Below, in pieces: positions 52,241 to 60,592 of a stretch of 64,000 nucleotides of DNA (the first letter of the stretch is position 1; every line of letters starts with the position of its first letter). The notes under the pieces are model-generated. The model had not been told where the DNA came from, made no database searches, and worked only from the letters and a program-made list of their open reading frames with translations. The position numbers and the translations under genes were made by a program. Source of the DNA: Geodermatophilus sabuli (lineage in GTDB: Bacteria; Actinomycetota; Actinomycetes; Mycobacteriales; Geodermatophilaceae); NCBI RefSeq assembly GCF_010686765.1, contig NZ_JAAGWF010000010.1:124001-188000 (forward strand), written 5' to 3'.

Positions 52241-53425
52241 CTAACCCGGCTTCCCCGCCGGCACCCAGCCGCGGCCGGGACGGACGCAGACCGCAGACGG
52301 GTCGAGGGTGTCCACCCCCGGCCGGCCGATCAGCGCCAGCGTGCGGTCCACCTCGTCGCGCAGCACCTCGAGGAGGCGCTCGACCCCCCGCGGTCCCCCG
52401 GCCGCCAGCGCGTAGAGCCACGGCCGCCCGACCAGGCAGGCCCGGGCACCGAGGGCCAGCGCCTTGACCACGTCGGTGCCCCGGCGCACACCCCCGTCGA
52501 GGAGGACGTCGACCTGCTCGCCGACCGCTGCCACGACCTCGCCGAGCGCGTCGAGGGCCCCCGGCAGCGAGTCGGCCTGCCGGCCGCCGTGGTTGGACAC
52601 CGCCACCCCGGCGCAGCCGACGTCGACCGCCCGCCGCGCGTCCTCGGCGGTCATGAGGCCCTTGAGCAGCACCGGCCCGTCCCACTGCGCGACCATCCAC
52701 GCCAGGTCGTCCCACGTGTGGCCGGGGTTGAGCAGCCCCTGCGTGGCCGCGGCCAGCCCGCTGGTCCCCCGGGCGTCGGGCAGGAGCCCGGCGAAGTTCG
52801 CGAAGGTGACCTTGGGCGAGCGCACCAGCCCGGCCAGCCACCGCGGGTGGCTGAGCACGTCCCACGCGGTGCGCGGGTCCACCCGCGGGGGGACGGTGAG
52901 CCCGTTCCGCAGGTCCTTCTCGCGGGCGCCCACCACCGGGACGTCGACCGTCACCACCATCGTCCGGTACCGGCAGGCACGGGCACGGTCGATGAGGGCC
53001 TCGATCGTGGCCCGGTCGCCCCACGGGTACAGCTGGAACCACTGCGGCACCCGCACGGCGGCGGCGACGTCCTCGAACGACACGCTGGAGCCCGAGCTCA
53101 CCACCGACACGGTGCCGAACAGCTCGGCGGCGACGGCGGCCGCGGCCTCGCCCGCGGGGTGGACCATGCGGGCCAGCCCGGTGGGCCCGAGGACCACCGG
53201 CAGCGCCAGGTCCTGCCCCATCACGCGGACCCCCTGGGGCCGCGCGCTGACGTCGACCAGCACCCGGGGCCGCAGGGCGACGTCGGCGAAGGCCCGACGG
53301 TTCTCGCGCACCGTCGCCTCGTCCTCGGCGCCGCCGTCGACGAAGTCGAACACCATCCGTGGCAGCCGCCGTCGCGCCTGCTCGCGGAGGTCGGCGACCG
53401 TGACCCCCCTCGTCCTGCCGCGCAC
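52241..53425 (-). CDS. FMN-dependent alpha-hydroxy-acid oxidizing protein
   Basis: A 394-residue member of the lactate/glycolate/mandelate dehydrogenase group. The FMN domain shows VLGPTGLARMVHPAGE, WFQLYPW, VTVDVPVVGAREKDLRNG, the active-site SNHGGRQAD (His and Arg) and DGGVRRGTDVVKALALGA. It oxidises 2-hydroxy acids to 2-oxo acids. Start is the GTG at 53425, with a weak ribosome site. It follows the class II aldolase by 35 bases. Aldolase product and hydroxyacid oxidation could be sequential steps. Confidence 0.9.
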   Translation of the reverse strand: MRGRTRGVTVADLREQARRRLPRMVFDFVDGGAEDEATVRENRRAFADVALRPRVLVDVSARPQGVRVMGQDLALPVVLGPTGLARMVHPAGEAAAAVAAELFGTVSVVSSGSSVSFEDVAAAVRVPQWFQLYPWGDRATIEALIDRARACRYRTMVVTVDVPVVGAREKDLRNGLTVPPRVDPRTAWDVLSHPRWLAGLVRSPKVTFANFAGLLPDARGTSGLAAATQGLLNPGHTWDDLAWMVAQWDGPVLLKGLMTAEDARRAVDVGCAGVAVSNHGGRQADSLPGALDALGEVVAAVGEQVDVLLDGGVRRGTDVVKALALGARACLVGRPWLYALAAGGPRGVERLLEVLRDEVDRTLALIGRPGVDTLDPSAVCVRPGRGWVPAGKPG

Positions 53426-53460
53426 GTGCCCGCGTGCCGCCGGGTCCGGGTGGAGCCGGG

Positions 53461-54216
53461 TCAGTCGCGGGCCAGCGCCGCGAACAGATCAGGGTCGCTG
53501 CGCAGCAGTCGCCGGTAGTTGGCCAGCCACATCTGCTCGCGGAAGCCGTACTTCAGGTAGGCGTTGCGGTAGCTGCGCGCGGTGTGGTCGTCCAGGGGCT
53601 TGCCGCCGACGGCCATCGCCGCCAGCTGGTAGCCGGCGCACAGTTCCATGAGCAGGGCCTCGATGGTCGTGTGCTCGAGGGTGTCGCCGACGTGCAGGGA
53701 ACCGTGGTGCCCCATGAGCAGGGCGCGGCGCCCACCGAGGGCGCGCGCCATCATCTCGCCCTCCTCGCTGGGCACGAGGTCGGGGTCGTCCTTCCAGGCC
53801 ACGACCTCGTCGAGGAACAGCGCCGCGTAGTCGTAGTAGACGCCGAAGGGCACGTCGGTCGTCGACAGCACCGCCATGTTCCTCGCGTGGGTGTGGATCA
53901 CGCAGTTGACGTCCGGGCGGGCCTGGTAGATCGACGCGTGGAAGGTGATCCCGACCGACGCCGGCAGCGTGCCCGCCTCGCGGACCTGCATGTCGAAGCC
54001 GACCTTGCTGACGTGCTCGGGCAGCGTCTCGTCGAAGTACTGGAAGGGCGTCACGAGGAACGCGTCCTCCCCCGGCACCCGCAGGCTCACGTGGCCGCCG
54101 ACCTGGCTGTCGAGACCCTCGCGGTGCAGGATCCGGCGCGCCGCGGCGATCTGGAAGCGCGGGTCGCTCTCCGAGACCACGCGGCGGGTGGCGGCGACGT
54201 CCTCGACCAGGCTCAT
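53461..54216 (-). CDS. class II aldolase/adducin family protein
   Basis: A 251-residue zinc-dependent aldolase-like protein: ILHREGLDSQVGGHVSLRVPG at the phosphate-loop region, the zinc ligands HTHARN (His-x-His) and the later HHGSLHVG. The Glu that acts as base would lie near EVVAWKDD; I cannot fix it. Family members cleave sugar phosphates or act as decarboxylases. GGAGGAG precedes the ATG. It diverges from the PanE-like operon over a promoter that carries the 20-base repeat. Confidence 0.88.
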   Translation of the reverse strand: MSLVEDVAATRRVVSESDPRFQIAAARRILHREGLDSQVGGHVSLRVPGEDAFLVTPFQYFDETLPEHVSKVGFDMQVREAGTLPASVGITFHASIYQARPDVNCVIHTHARNMAVLSTTDVPFGVYYDYAALFLDEVVAWKDDPDLVPSEEGEMMARALGGRRALLMGHHGSLHVGDTLEHTTIEALLMELCAGYQLAAMAVGGKPLDDHTARSYRNAYLKYGFREQMWLANYRRLLRSDPDLFAALARD

Positions 54217-54266
54217 CAGGGCTCCTCCGCGGCTGCCGATCGGTCGCCGGCACGACCACTGCCCGG

Positions 54267-54308
54267 AGTGTAGAAGGTCACAGTTTTCGTCGCTAGTGTC
54301 TTCACTAC
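54267..54308. promoter_or_regulatory. promoters and 20-base operator between aldolase and PanE-like genes
   Basis: GTCGCTA-GTGTCT-TCACTAC (54289-54308), left half intact. For the aldolase gene (minus) there is -10 TACACT at 54272-54267, 16 bases from the repeat as in the Liv promoters. For the PanE-like gene (plus) TAGTGT at 54294-54299 may be the -10. Confidence 0.5.
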
Positions 54309-54335
54309 GAACGTCCGCGACGGCGGGGAGGCCAC

Positions 54336-55274
54336 GTGGTGGGGCGCATCGCCGTCCTCGGTGCCGGGGGCATGGGGTCGGCCTTCGCGGCCTTCCTCGC
54401 GCGGGCCGGTGCCGACGTCGTCCTCGTCGGGCGCGGCGGGGCGCACGTCCGCGCCGTGGCCGAGCGGGGCCTGCTGGTGGCGCCGCCCGGGGAGGACGCC
54501 TGGCGGGTCGACGTCCCGGTGGCGGTCACCGCGGCCGACCTGCCGCACGGCTCGGTCGACGTGCTGGTGGTCCTCACCAAGACCTACGATTCCGCCGCGG
54601 CCGTCGCCGGCGCCGCGCCCGCGCTGTCCCCTGCGGGCGTGGCGGTGAGCCTGCAGAACGGCCTGGGCAACGACGCCGTGCTCGCCGGTGCGGTGGGCGG
54701 CCGCCGCGCGCTCGTCGGCGTCACGACGGTGGGCGCCACCGTGCAGTCCCCCGGCGCGATCAGCATCACCGGGTCGACCGCAGCCCGGCGGTCCCTCACC
54801 CACGTCGGCGCCACGGGGCAGGCACGGGCCGAGGACCGGGCTGACGACGTCGTCGCCGCGCTGGAGGCGGCTGGCCTGCCGGCGCTGCACGCGCGCCCGG
54901 TCGACGTCGCCGTCTGGGAGAAGCTCGCCCTGGCGGTCATGAGCCCGGTGAGCTCCGTGCTGCGGGCGACGGTGGCGACCGTCTGGCGGCATCCGGAGGG
55001 CCGGGCGCTGGTGGAGCGGATGTTCGACGAGGTGGTCGCCGTCGGGCGGGCCCAGGGCGTCGACCTCGACCGCGACGCGGCGTGGGCCCACGCCGCCCGG
55101 GTGTTCGACGGCACCGGCGAGCACCACACGTCGATGTGCAGCGACGTCATGGCCGGGCGCCGCACCGAGTTGTCCGCCATGGCCGGCGCCGTGGCCGGGC
55201 TCGCGGTCCGCGACGGGGTGCCGGTGCCGGTGCACACCACGGTGCTGGCGATGCTGCACGTCATGGGCGCCTGA
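54336..55274 (+). CDS. ketopantoate reductase family protein (PanE/ApbA-like)
   Basis: A 312-residue NADPH-dependent 2-oxo acid reductase-like protein. The Rossmann motif is IAVLGAGGMGSAFAAFLARAG, then LQNGLGND and the C-terminal domain with Lys in VWEKLALAVMSPVSSVLRA and HHTSMCSDVMAGRRTELSAM. Two GTG codons in tandem (54336, 54339) follow GGGGAGG; either may start. It heads a three-gene operon with a CMD protein and a ferredoxin reductase. In this context it more likely handles a pathway 2-oxo acid than pantothenate synthesis. Confidence 0.88.
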   Translation: MVGRIAVLGAGGMGSAFAAFLARAGADVVLVGRGGAHVRAVAERGLLVAPPGEDAWRVDVPVAVTAADLPHGSVDVLVVLTKTYDSAAAVAGAAPALSPAGVAVSLQNGLGNDAVLAGAVGGRRALVGVTTVGATVQSPGAISITGSTAARRSLTHVGATGQARAEDRADDVVAALEAAGLPALHARPVDVAVWEKLALAVMSPVSSVLRATVATVWRHPEGRALVERMFDEVVAVGRAQGVDLDRDAAWAHAARVFDGTGEHHTSMCSDVMAGRRTELSAMAGAVAGLAVRDGVPVPVHTTVLAMLHVMGA

Positions 55275-55297
55275 ACCCACGATCCCGGGAGGTCGGC

Positions 55298-55900
55298 ATG
55301 GCACGGTTGCGCGCGGTGGAGCCGCAGGACTTCACCCCCTCGGTACAGGCCGGGCTCGGGCCCGGCGCGCTCGAGGACCCGCAGGGCCTCGGCCTGCTCC
55401 GCGTCCTGGCCCAGCGGCCGGACCTCACCACCGCGTTCCTGGCGTTCCGCCGGGAGCTGACCGCGGCGTCGTGCCTGCCGCCCCGCCTCGTCGAGCTGGT
55501 CCGGCTGCGGGTGGCCTTCCACAACCAGTGCCGCAGCTGCATGGCGCTGCGGCAGGCCAGCGGCGTGGCCGACGGCGTCACGGAGGCGCTGGTCTGCTCC
55601 CTCGAACGTCCCGAGGAGGCATCCGACCTGACCGCGGCGGAGAAGGCCGCGCTGCACTACGCCGACCTGGTCGCCACCGACCACCTCGCGGTGGACGACG
55701 CGGAGTTCGACCGGCTGCGAGCACACTTCTCCGAGCCGGAGGTCGTCGAACTCGGCGTGCACCTCGCGGTGTTCGTCGGCTTCGGGCGGCTGTCGGCGAC
55801 GTGGGACCTCGTCGACGACCTCCCCGAGCGGTACGCCGACCGCGCCGGCCCGGTGACCCCGTGGGGGGCCGCCGACGCCGTCGTCGCGACGGAGCGCTGA
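55298..55900 (+). CDS. carboxymuconolactone decarboxylase (CMD) family protein
   Basis: A 200-residue AhpD-like/CMD-family protein. The conserved helix is RLVELVRLRVAFHNQCRSCM with the C-x2-C pair (CRSC), followed by a second helix (AEKAALHYADLVATDH). The C-x2-C pattern and helix arrangement are typical of peroxidase-like members (AhpD) rather than true decarboxylases, which lack both cysteines. GGGAGG precedes the ATG. Between the PanE-like and ferredoxin reductase genes; handling of peroxide or of a lactone is possible. Confidence 0.86.
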   Translation: MARLRAVEPQDFTPSVQAGLGPGALEDPQGLGLLRVLAQRPDLTTAFLAFRRELTAASCLPPRLVELVRLRVAFHNQCRSCMALRQASGVADGVTEALVCSLERPEEASDLTAAEKAALHYADLVATDHLAVDDAEFDRLRAHFSEPEVVELGVHLAVFVGFGRLSATWDLVDDLPERYADRAGPVTPWGAADAVVATER

Positions 55901-55907
55901 GGCCGCG

Positions 55908-57101
55908 GTGCGGATCGTCGTCGTGGGGGCGTCGCTGGCCGGCGTCCGCACGGTGCAGGGCCTGCGGCGCCGGGGCAGCGACGCCGAGGTGGTCCTCGTC
56001 GGGGACGAGCCCGGGACCCGCGACGGCGTGGCCGCCGACCGCCCGCCGCTGTCGAAGGAGGTGCTCGCCGACCCGTCCACGGCGCCCACCCCACTGGCCG
56101 GGCCCGGGGCGCTCGCGGACCTGGACGTGCGGCTGGTGACCGCGCGGGCCACCGACCTCGACCTGGGACGCCGGGCCGTGGTGCTGCACGGCGGCGAGGA
56201 GCTGCCCTACGACGCGCTGGTCCTCGCCACGGGCTCGGCGCCGCGGGCCCTGCCCGGCCTGGGACCCCGCCCCGGCGTCCACCTGCTCCGGACCGCCGCG
56301 GACGCCCTCGCCGTCCGCGCCGCCGCCCTCCCCGGTCGGCGCGTGGTGGTCGTGGGCGGTGGGTTCATCGGCACCGAGGTCGCCTGGACCCTGCACGCCG
56401 CCGGCTGCCCGGTCACGCTCGTCGAGCCGCTGCCGGCACTGCTGCTCCGGGGCCTGGGACCCCAGCTGGGTGCCGCCCTGACCCGACGGCACGTCGCCGC
56501 CGGGGTCGACGTCCGGCTGGGGGTGTCGGTCGCCTCGGTCGAGGGCGGCGACGACCGCGTCACCGGCGTCACGCTCACCGACGGCTCCCTCCTGCCGGCC
56601 GACGTCGTCGTGCTCGGCCTCGGCACCGTGCCGGCGACCGACTGGCTGGCCGGCTCGGGGCTCGACCTGCGCGACGGCGTCGTCTGCGACGAGCGGCTCG
56701 CCGCCCGCGGCGCGCGGGACGTCTTCGCCGTGGGCGACCTCGCCCGCTGGCACCACCCGCGCTACGGGGAGGACGTGCGCGTGGAGCACTGGACCAACGC
56801 CGTGGAGACCGCCGGCGTGGTGGCGGCCGGCCTGACCGGGACGCCGACCGTGCACGACGCCGTCCCGTACGTGTGGAGCGACCAGCTCGGCACCCGGGTG
56901 CAGGTGGTCGGGCGGGTGCGGCCCAGCGACGAGGTCCGGGTCGTGCACGGCGACCTCGCCGGCCCCTTCGTCGCGCTCACCGGCGGGGACGGCCGGCTGT
57001 CCGCCGCGGTGGGCGTCGGCGCGGCGCGTGCGCTGCTGCCCTACCGGAAGCTGCTCGCCCGGGGCGCGGCCTGGGACGAGGCGGTCGGCGCCGGCGCCTG
57101 A
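55908..57101 (+). CDS. ferredoxin reductase-type FAD/NAD(P)-dependent oxidoreductase
   Basis: A 397-residue pyridine nucleotide-disulfide-type reductase without redox cysteines. The FAD motif is VVVGASLAGVRTVQGL and the NAD motif VVVVGGGFIGTEVAWTL; YDALVLATGSAPR, DVFAVGDLARW and a reductase C-domain follow. These match ferredoxin reductases that serve P450s or Rieske oxygenases (ThcD/CamA-like). It is the natural partner of the ferredoxin at 31.0 kb. Starts at GTG, seven bases after the CMD gene stop. Confidence 0.92.
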   Translation: MRIVVVGASLAGVRTVQGLRRRGSDAEVVLVGDEPGTRDGVAADRPPLSKEVLADPSTAPTPLAGPGALADLDVRLVTARATDLDLGRRAVVLHGGEELPYDALVLATGSAPRALPGLGPRPGVHLLRTAADALAVRAAALPGRRVVVVGGGFIGTEVAWTLHAAGCPVTLVEPLPALLLRGLGPQLGAALTRRHVAAGVDVRLGVSVASVEGGDDRVTGVTLTDGSLLPADVVVLGLGTVPATDWLAGSGLDLRDGVVCDERLAARGARDVFAVGDLARWHHPRYGEDVRVEHWTNAVETAGVVAAGLTGTPTVHDAVPYVWSDQLGTRVQVVGRVRPSDEVRVVHGDLAGPFVALTGGDGRLSAAVGVGAARALLPYRKLLARGAAWDEAVGAGA

Positions 57102-57149
57102 CCCCGCGCGCCGCCGCCCGTCCCGCTCCTCCCCCGCCGGCCCGTGCGG

Positions 57150-58196
57150 TCAGTCGAAGGCGGGCATCACCTCGTCGTGGATGAGCTGCAACTGCTCCTC
57201 GACGGTGGCCACGCCGGGCAGCTCCCGGCCGGTGAACGTCTTGACGATCGAGGCGTCGGTGATCGCGGCGATCAGGTGGTTCACGCCGGTCGGCTCGATC
57301 TCCTTGATCTTGGCGGTCACCTCCTCCGGCGTCCCGGCGAAGGACAGCTTCTCGGCGATCTCCGGGGTGGTCAGCTCGATGCCCTTGGCGAGGTCCCCAC
57401 CGCCGATGGCGGCGATGATCGGCGTGAGGCTGTCCGGGTCGACGCCGTTGCGTTCCAGCTGCTCGGCGGGCATGGACGAGGCGTAGATGCCCACCATGCT
57501 GCGCGCGGCGTCCTTGGCCGCCGCGGAGTCCCGGCCCACCGCGACGACGACCCAGGCGCCGAAGTCGAGGGTCGTCCAGTCCTTGCCGGCCCGCTCGGCG
57601 CCGATCCGCAGGTGCTGGGCGGCGTACTCGTAGGCCTCTCGGCTGTAGCTGAGCGCGTGGTGGCAGCCGTCGGAGTGCTCCGCGGCGGCCTCGAACGACT
57701 TCGGCCCGCGCATGGCGCCCATCTTCACCGGGAGCCGCTGCTGCACCGGGCGGGCGAAGGTGAACAACCCGTCGTAGGAGAAGAACTCGCCGTCGTAGGT
57801 GATCGCACCGTCGTCGAGGAGGGTGCGGACGACGTGCACGGCCTCGATCACCCGCGACAGCGGCTTGGTCTTCGTCCAGTCCGTCTTGTACTGGGCGAGC
57901 AGGCCGAAGTTGCCGCTGGAGAGGACGACCTCCGCGCGGCCCCCGGTCAGCTCGTCGAGGGTGGCGGCCGCCTGGGCGATGAGGGTGGGCTCGCGCAGGG
58001 TCACCGGCGAGACGCTCGGGCCCATCCGCACCCGCGAGGTCTGGGCGGCCGCGGCGGCGAACAGCAGCCACAGGTCCTTGTGCCAGGTCTCGTCGGCGGA
58101 GTAGACGGCGTGGAAGCCGAGCTCGTCGGCGAGCTTGATCGCCCGCAACGACTCCTCGAGGGAGTAGTCGGGCAGCATCGCGTAGCTGAACTTCAT
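57150..58196 (-). CDS. LLM class F420-dependent oxidoreductase (Mer-like)
   Basis: A 348-residue luciferase-like protein: MKFSYAMLPDYSLEESLRA, ADELGFHAVYSADETWHKD, VRMGPSVSPVTLREPTLIAQ, VVLSSGNFGLLAQY. It resembles F420-dependent methylenetetrahydromethanopterin reductase-like proteins. GAGGAG precedes the ATG, and it overlaps the permease stop by four bases (ATGA). Paired with the permease, it probably reduces or oxidises an imported compound. Confidence 0.88.
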   Translation of the reverse strand: MKFSYAMLPDYSLEESLRAIKLADELGFHAVYSADETWHKDLWLLFAAAAAQTSRVRMGPSVSPVTLREPTLIAQAAATLDELTGGRAEVVLSSGNFGLLAQYKTDWTKTKPLSRVIEAVHVVRTLLDDGAITYDGEFFSYDGLFTFARPVQQRLPVKMGAMRGPKSFEAAAEHSDGCHHALSYSREAYEYAAQHLRIGAERAGKDWTTLDFGAWVVVAVGRDSAAAKDAARSMVGIYASSMPAEQLERNGVDPDSLTPIIAAIGGGDLAKGIELTTPEIAEKLSFAGTPEEVTAKIKEIEPTGVNHLIAAITDASIVKTFTGRELPGVATVEEQLQLIHDEVMPAFD

Positions 58197-59743
58197 CGGA
58201 TCTCCTCACTCGGGGCGGTGGACGACGGTGCGCCGACGGCGCCGCGCCGGATCTGCTGCAGGTGGGCCGCCACCTCGATCGCGTCGCCCTCGGGGACGCC
58301 GTCGGAGTGCCGGTCGGGCCGGGCGATGGACAGGTAGAGCAGGCCGGACACCGCGACGATGGCCACGCCGATGGCGACGATCCACCGGTCGAGGAAGGCA
58401 CCGGTGTCCCCGGGCCGGATGAGCAGGTAGATCGCGATCAGGCCGTAGGCCAGCGCCACGACGTTGACCACCAGGCCCCAGCTGCCGAGGTTCCACAGCC
58501 CCGCCGGCCGCCAGCCCCGGAGCCGCTGGCGCAGCGCCGCCAGCACCACGGCCTGGAAGGAGATGTAGATGCCGCAGACGGCGAAGGCCGTCACCCGGGC
58601 CAGGGTGTCCGGCCGCCAGTAGACGAACAGGCAGATCAGCATGGGCACGACGGTCACGACGACCAGCGCGTTGATCGGGACCGCGTGCCGGGGCGGGAGG
58701 TGCGCCAGCCAGCGGCTGCCGGGGAGCATCCGGTCGCGGCCGAAGGAGTAGAGCAGCCGGCTGCCGGCCGCCTGCAGGGACAGGACGCAGGAGACGAACG
58801 CCGTGACGGTGATGACGAGGAAGACCTTGGACCCGACCGACCCGAGCGTGCTCTCGAGGATCCCGGGGATCGGGTCGGTGTCCTCCCCGGCGACGATCGC
58901 CTCGAGGTCGGGGGCGGCCAGCACGTACCCCGCGTAGGACAGCAGCCCGGAGACGCCGCCGACGAGGATCGTCAGGATCATCGCCCTGGGGATCCGCCGG
59001 GTCGGGTCGGCGACCTCCTCCGCGACGTCGCCGCACGCCTCGAACCCGTAGAACAGGAACAGGCCGGAGAGGGCGGCGGCGAGGAACGTCAGGGAGTACG
59101 CCTGGTCCCCGCCGGCGCCCATGGTGTCGAAGAAGACCGAGAAGGGCTGCTCCCGCTGGAAGAGCAGCAGGTAGAGGCCGAGGACGATGACGCCGATCAG
59201 CTCCGCGGCCAGGCCGATCTTGGCGACGCGGGCGAGCGTCCGGGTGCCGCTGACGTTGGCGACCAGCGCGAGGGCGAGCAGGCCGACGGCCGTGAGCAGG
59301 ACGACGCCGGGCGTGGCCTCGATCCCAAAGAGGGCCGCCACGAAGCCACCGCCGAACTCCGCGACGGCGGTGATCGTGACGATCACCGCCCAGATGTAGA
59401 TCCAGGACACCGTCCAGGCGTACCGCCGGTTCCACAGCCGGCGGGTCCACGGGTAGATGCCGCCGGCCAGCGGGTACTGGGAGACGACCTCGCCGAAGAC
59501 GAGCGCGACCAAGAGCTGGCCGAGGCCCACGATGACGATCCACCAGATGGCCGGCGGTCCGCCGATGGACAGGCTGAACGCGAACAGCGAGTACACGCCC
59601 ACCAGCGGCGAGAGGTAGGTGAAGCCGAGCGCCATGTTGGACCAGAGGCCCATGCTGCGCTCGAACTCCCCGGTGTAGCCGAGGGCGGCGAGCTGTTCCT
59701 CGTCGGCCGACGAGGCCCCGGGATGCTGCGCGGAAGTGGTCAC
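58193..59743 (-). CDS. APC family amino acid permease
   Basis: A 516-residue permease with about 12-13 helices. Motifs are LGFTYLSPLVGVYSLFAF (helix 1), GEVVSQYPLAGGIYPWTRRLW, and GYEACGD-like YGFEACGDVAEEV (helix 6 region). AGGAG stands six bases before the GTG at 59743, so I prefer it over the ATG at 59749 or 59806. It is cotranscribed with the Mer-like enzyme. The operator ACCTAT-N6-ATAGGT lies upstream. Differs clearly from the permease at 9.9-11.4 kb. Confidence 0.88.
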   Translation of the reverse strand: MTTSAQHPGASSADEEQLAALGYTGEFERSMGLWSNMALGFTYLSPLVGVYSLFAFSLSIGGPPAIWWIVIVGLGQLLVALVFGEVVSQYPLAGGIYPWTRRLWNRRYAWTVSWIYIWAVIVTITAVAEFGGGFVAALFGIEATPGVVLLTAVGLLALALVANVSGTRTLARVAKIGLAAELIGVIVLGLYLLLFQREQPFSVFFDTMGAGGDQAYSLTFLAAALSGLFLFYGFEACGDVAEEVADPTRRIPRAMILTILVGGVSGLLSYAGYVLAAPDLEAIVAGEDTDPIPGILESTLGSVGSKVFLVITVTAFVSCVLSLQAAGSRLLYSFGRDRMLPGSRWLAHLPPRHAVPINALVVVTVVPMLICLFVYWRPDTLARVTAFAVCGIYISFQAVVLAALRQRLRGWRPAGLWNLGSWGLVVNVVALAYGLIAIYLLIRPGDTGAFLDRWIVAIGVAIVAVSGLLYLSIARPDRHSDGVPEGDAIEVAAHLQQIRRGAVGAPSSTAPSEEIR

Positions 59744-59819
59744 CGACATCTCCTGATCGGCGGGCTCCGGGTCCCCGTCGGGGGCCGGGGCTGTGCTCCA
59801 GCTCACATGACGCGGCGAA

Positions 59820-59837
59820 ACCTATAGAGCCATAGGT
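59820..59837. promoter_or_regulatory. operator upstream of the second APC permease
   Basis: ACCTAT-AGAGCC-ATAGGT is a perfect six-base inverted repeat. On the minus strand TTGCCC (59850-59845) and TATAGG (59828-59823) could be -35 and -10 with a 16-base spacer, so the site would cover the promoter. It matches a site at 61429-61446. Confidence 0.55.
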
Positions 59838-59884
59838 CTACCGGGCAAGGGGCCACCGAGCGGGTTCTCGCACCGGCCCGGCGG

Positions 59885-60592
59885 TCAGCCGGGGAGGAGG
59901 TCGCCCCCGTCGTCCACGGCGTGCAGCCGCCACGGCACCCCGGCCACCGGCACACCGGGTCCGGGGAGGTCTCCCCCGTGCTGCACGAGGGCGCCGACCA
60001 GCCGCACGGGCGACGTGGAGAGCACCACCCGCCCCTCCTCGTCGACGAGCACGAACGGCGGCGCGGTGGGCCCGAGCCGGCGCAGCAGGTGTCCCTCGAA
60101 CCGGCCGACCGGGACGTCGGCGCCCACGACGCCGAGGAACTGCCCGCCGGCGAGCACGGGCTCGGTGAGCGTGAGCAGGTACCGGCCGGTGCCGTGGACG
60201 TCGACGTAGGGGCCCACCACGTGCCGTCGTCCGGTGCGCCGCGGGACGTCGAACCACTCGGTCGACGGGTAGTCGTAGAACCCGAGACTCGAGGGGCGCA
60301 GGTCGGGGGCCAGCGCCCCCAGCCGCCCGGTCACCGGGTCCACCTGCCACCACAGCAGCCGCAGCCGGAACCCGTCCTCGGCCCGCGGCGCGACGATCAG
60401 GCCGAGGCCGACGGCCAGCTGGCCCGGGCTCAGCAGGGCCTGCGCCGCCTCCTCCAGGCGGGCGGCCGCCGCACCCGAGGGGTCGTGCAGCACCGGCACC
60501 GCGGCCGCCTGCAGCCGGTCCACCTCCGCGAACACCGCCTCGACCACCGCGGCGACGTCAGCGGCCAGGGCCGCCGCTGCCGACGCGGTCAC
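59885..60592 (-). CDS. soluble Cache-domain protein
   Basis: A 235-residue protein with a Cache-like sensor fold: FYDYPSTEWFDVPRRTGRR, VVGPYVDVHGTGRYLLTL, EPVLAGGQFLGVVGADVPVG, and FVLVDEEGRVVLSTSP. Cache domains are usually outside the membrane on chemoreceptors and kinases; here there is no signal peptide or transmembrane helix. Its GTG overlaps the FadR-type regulator stop (GTGA). It could be a cytoplasmic ligand sensor that works with the regulator. I infer this from the arrangement only. Confidence 0.8.
   Translation of the reverse strand: MTASAAAALAADVAAVVEAVFAEVDRLQAAAVPVLHDPSGAAAARLEEAAQALLSPGQLAVGLGLIVAPRAEDGFRLRLLWWQVDPVTGRLGALAPDLRPSSLGFYDYPSTEWFDVPRRTGRRHVVGPYVDVHGTGRYLLTLTEPVLAGGQFLGVVGADVPVGRFEGHLLRRLGPTAPPFVLVDEEGRVVLSTSPVRLVGALVQHGGDLPGPGVPVAGVPWRLHAVDDGGDLLPG

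Noticed and set aside
58262-59827. A long plus-strand open frame opposite the second APC permease
   Set aside because: Highly acidic, repetitive product without family motifs, and no ribosome site; the minus-strand permease explains the sequence.
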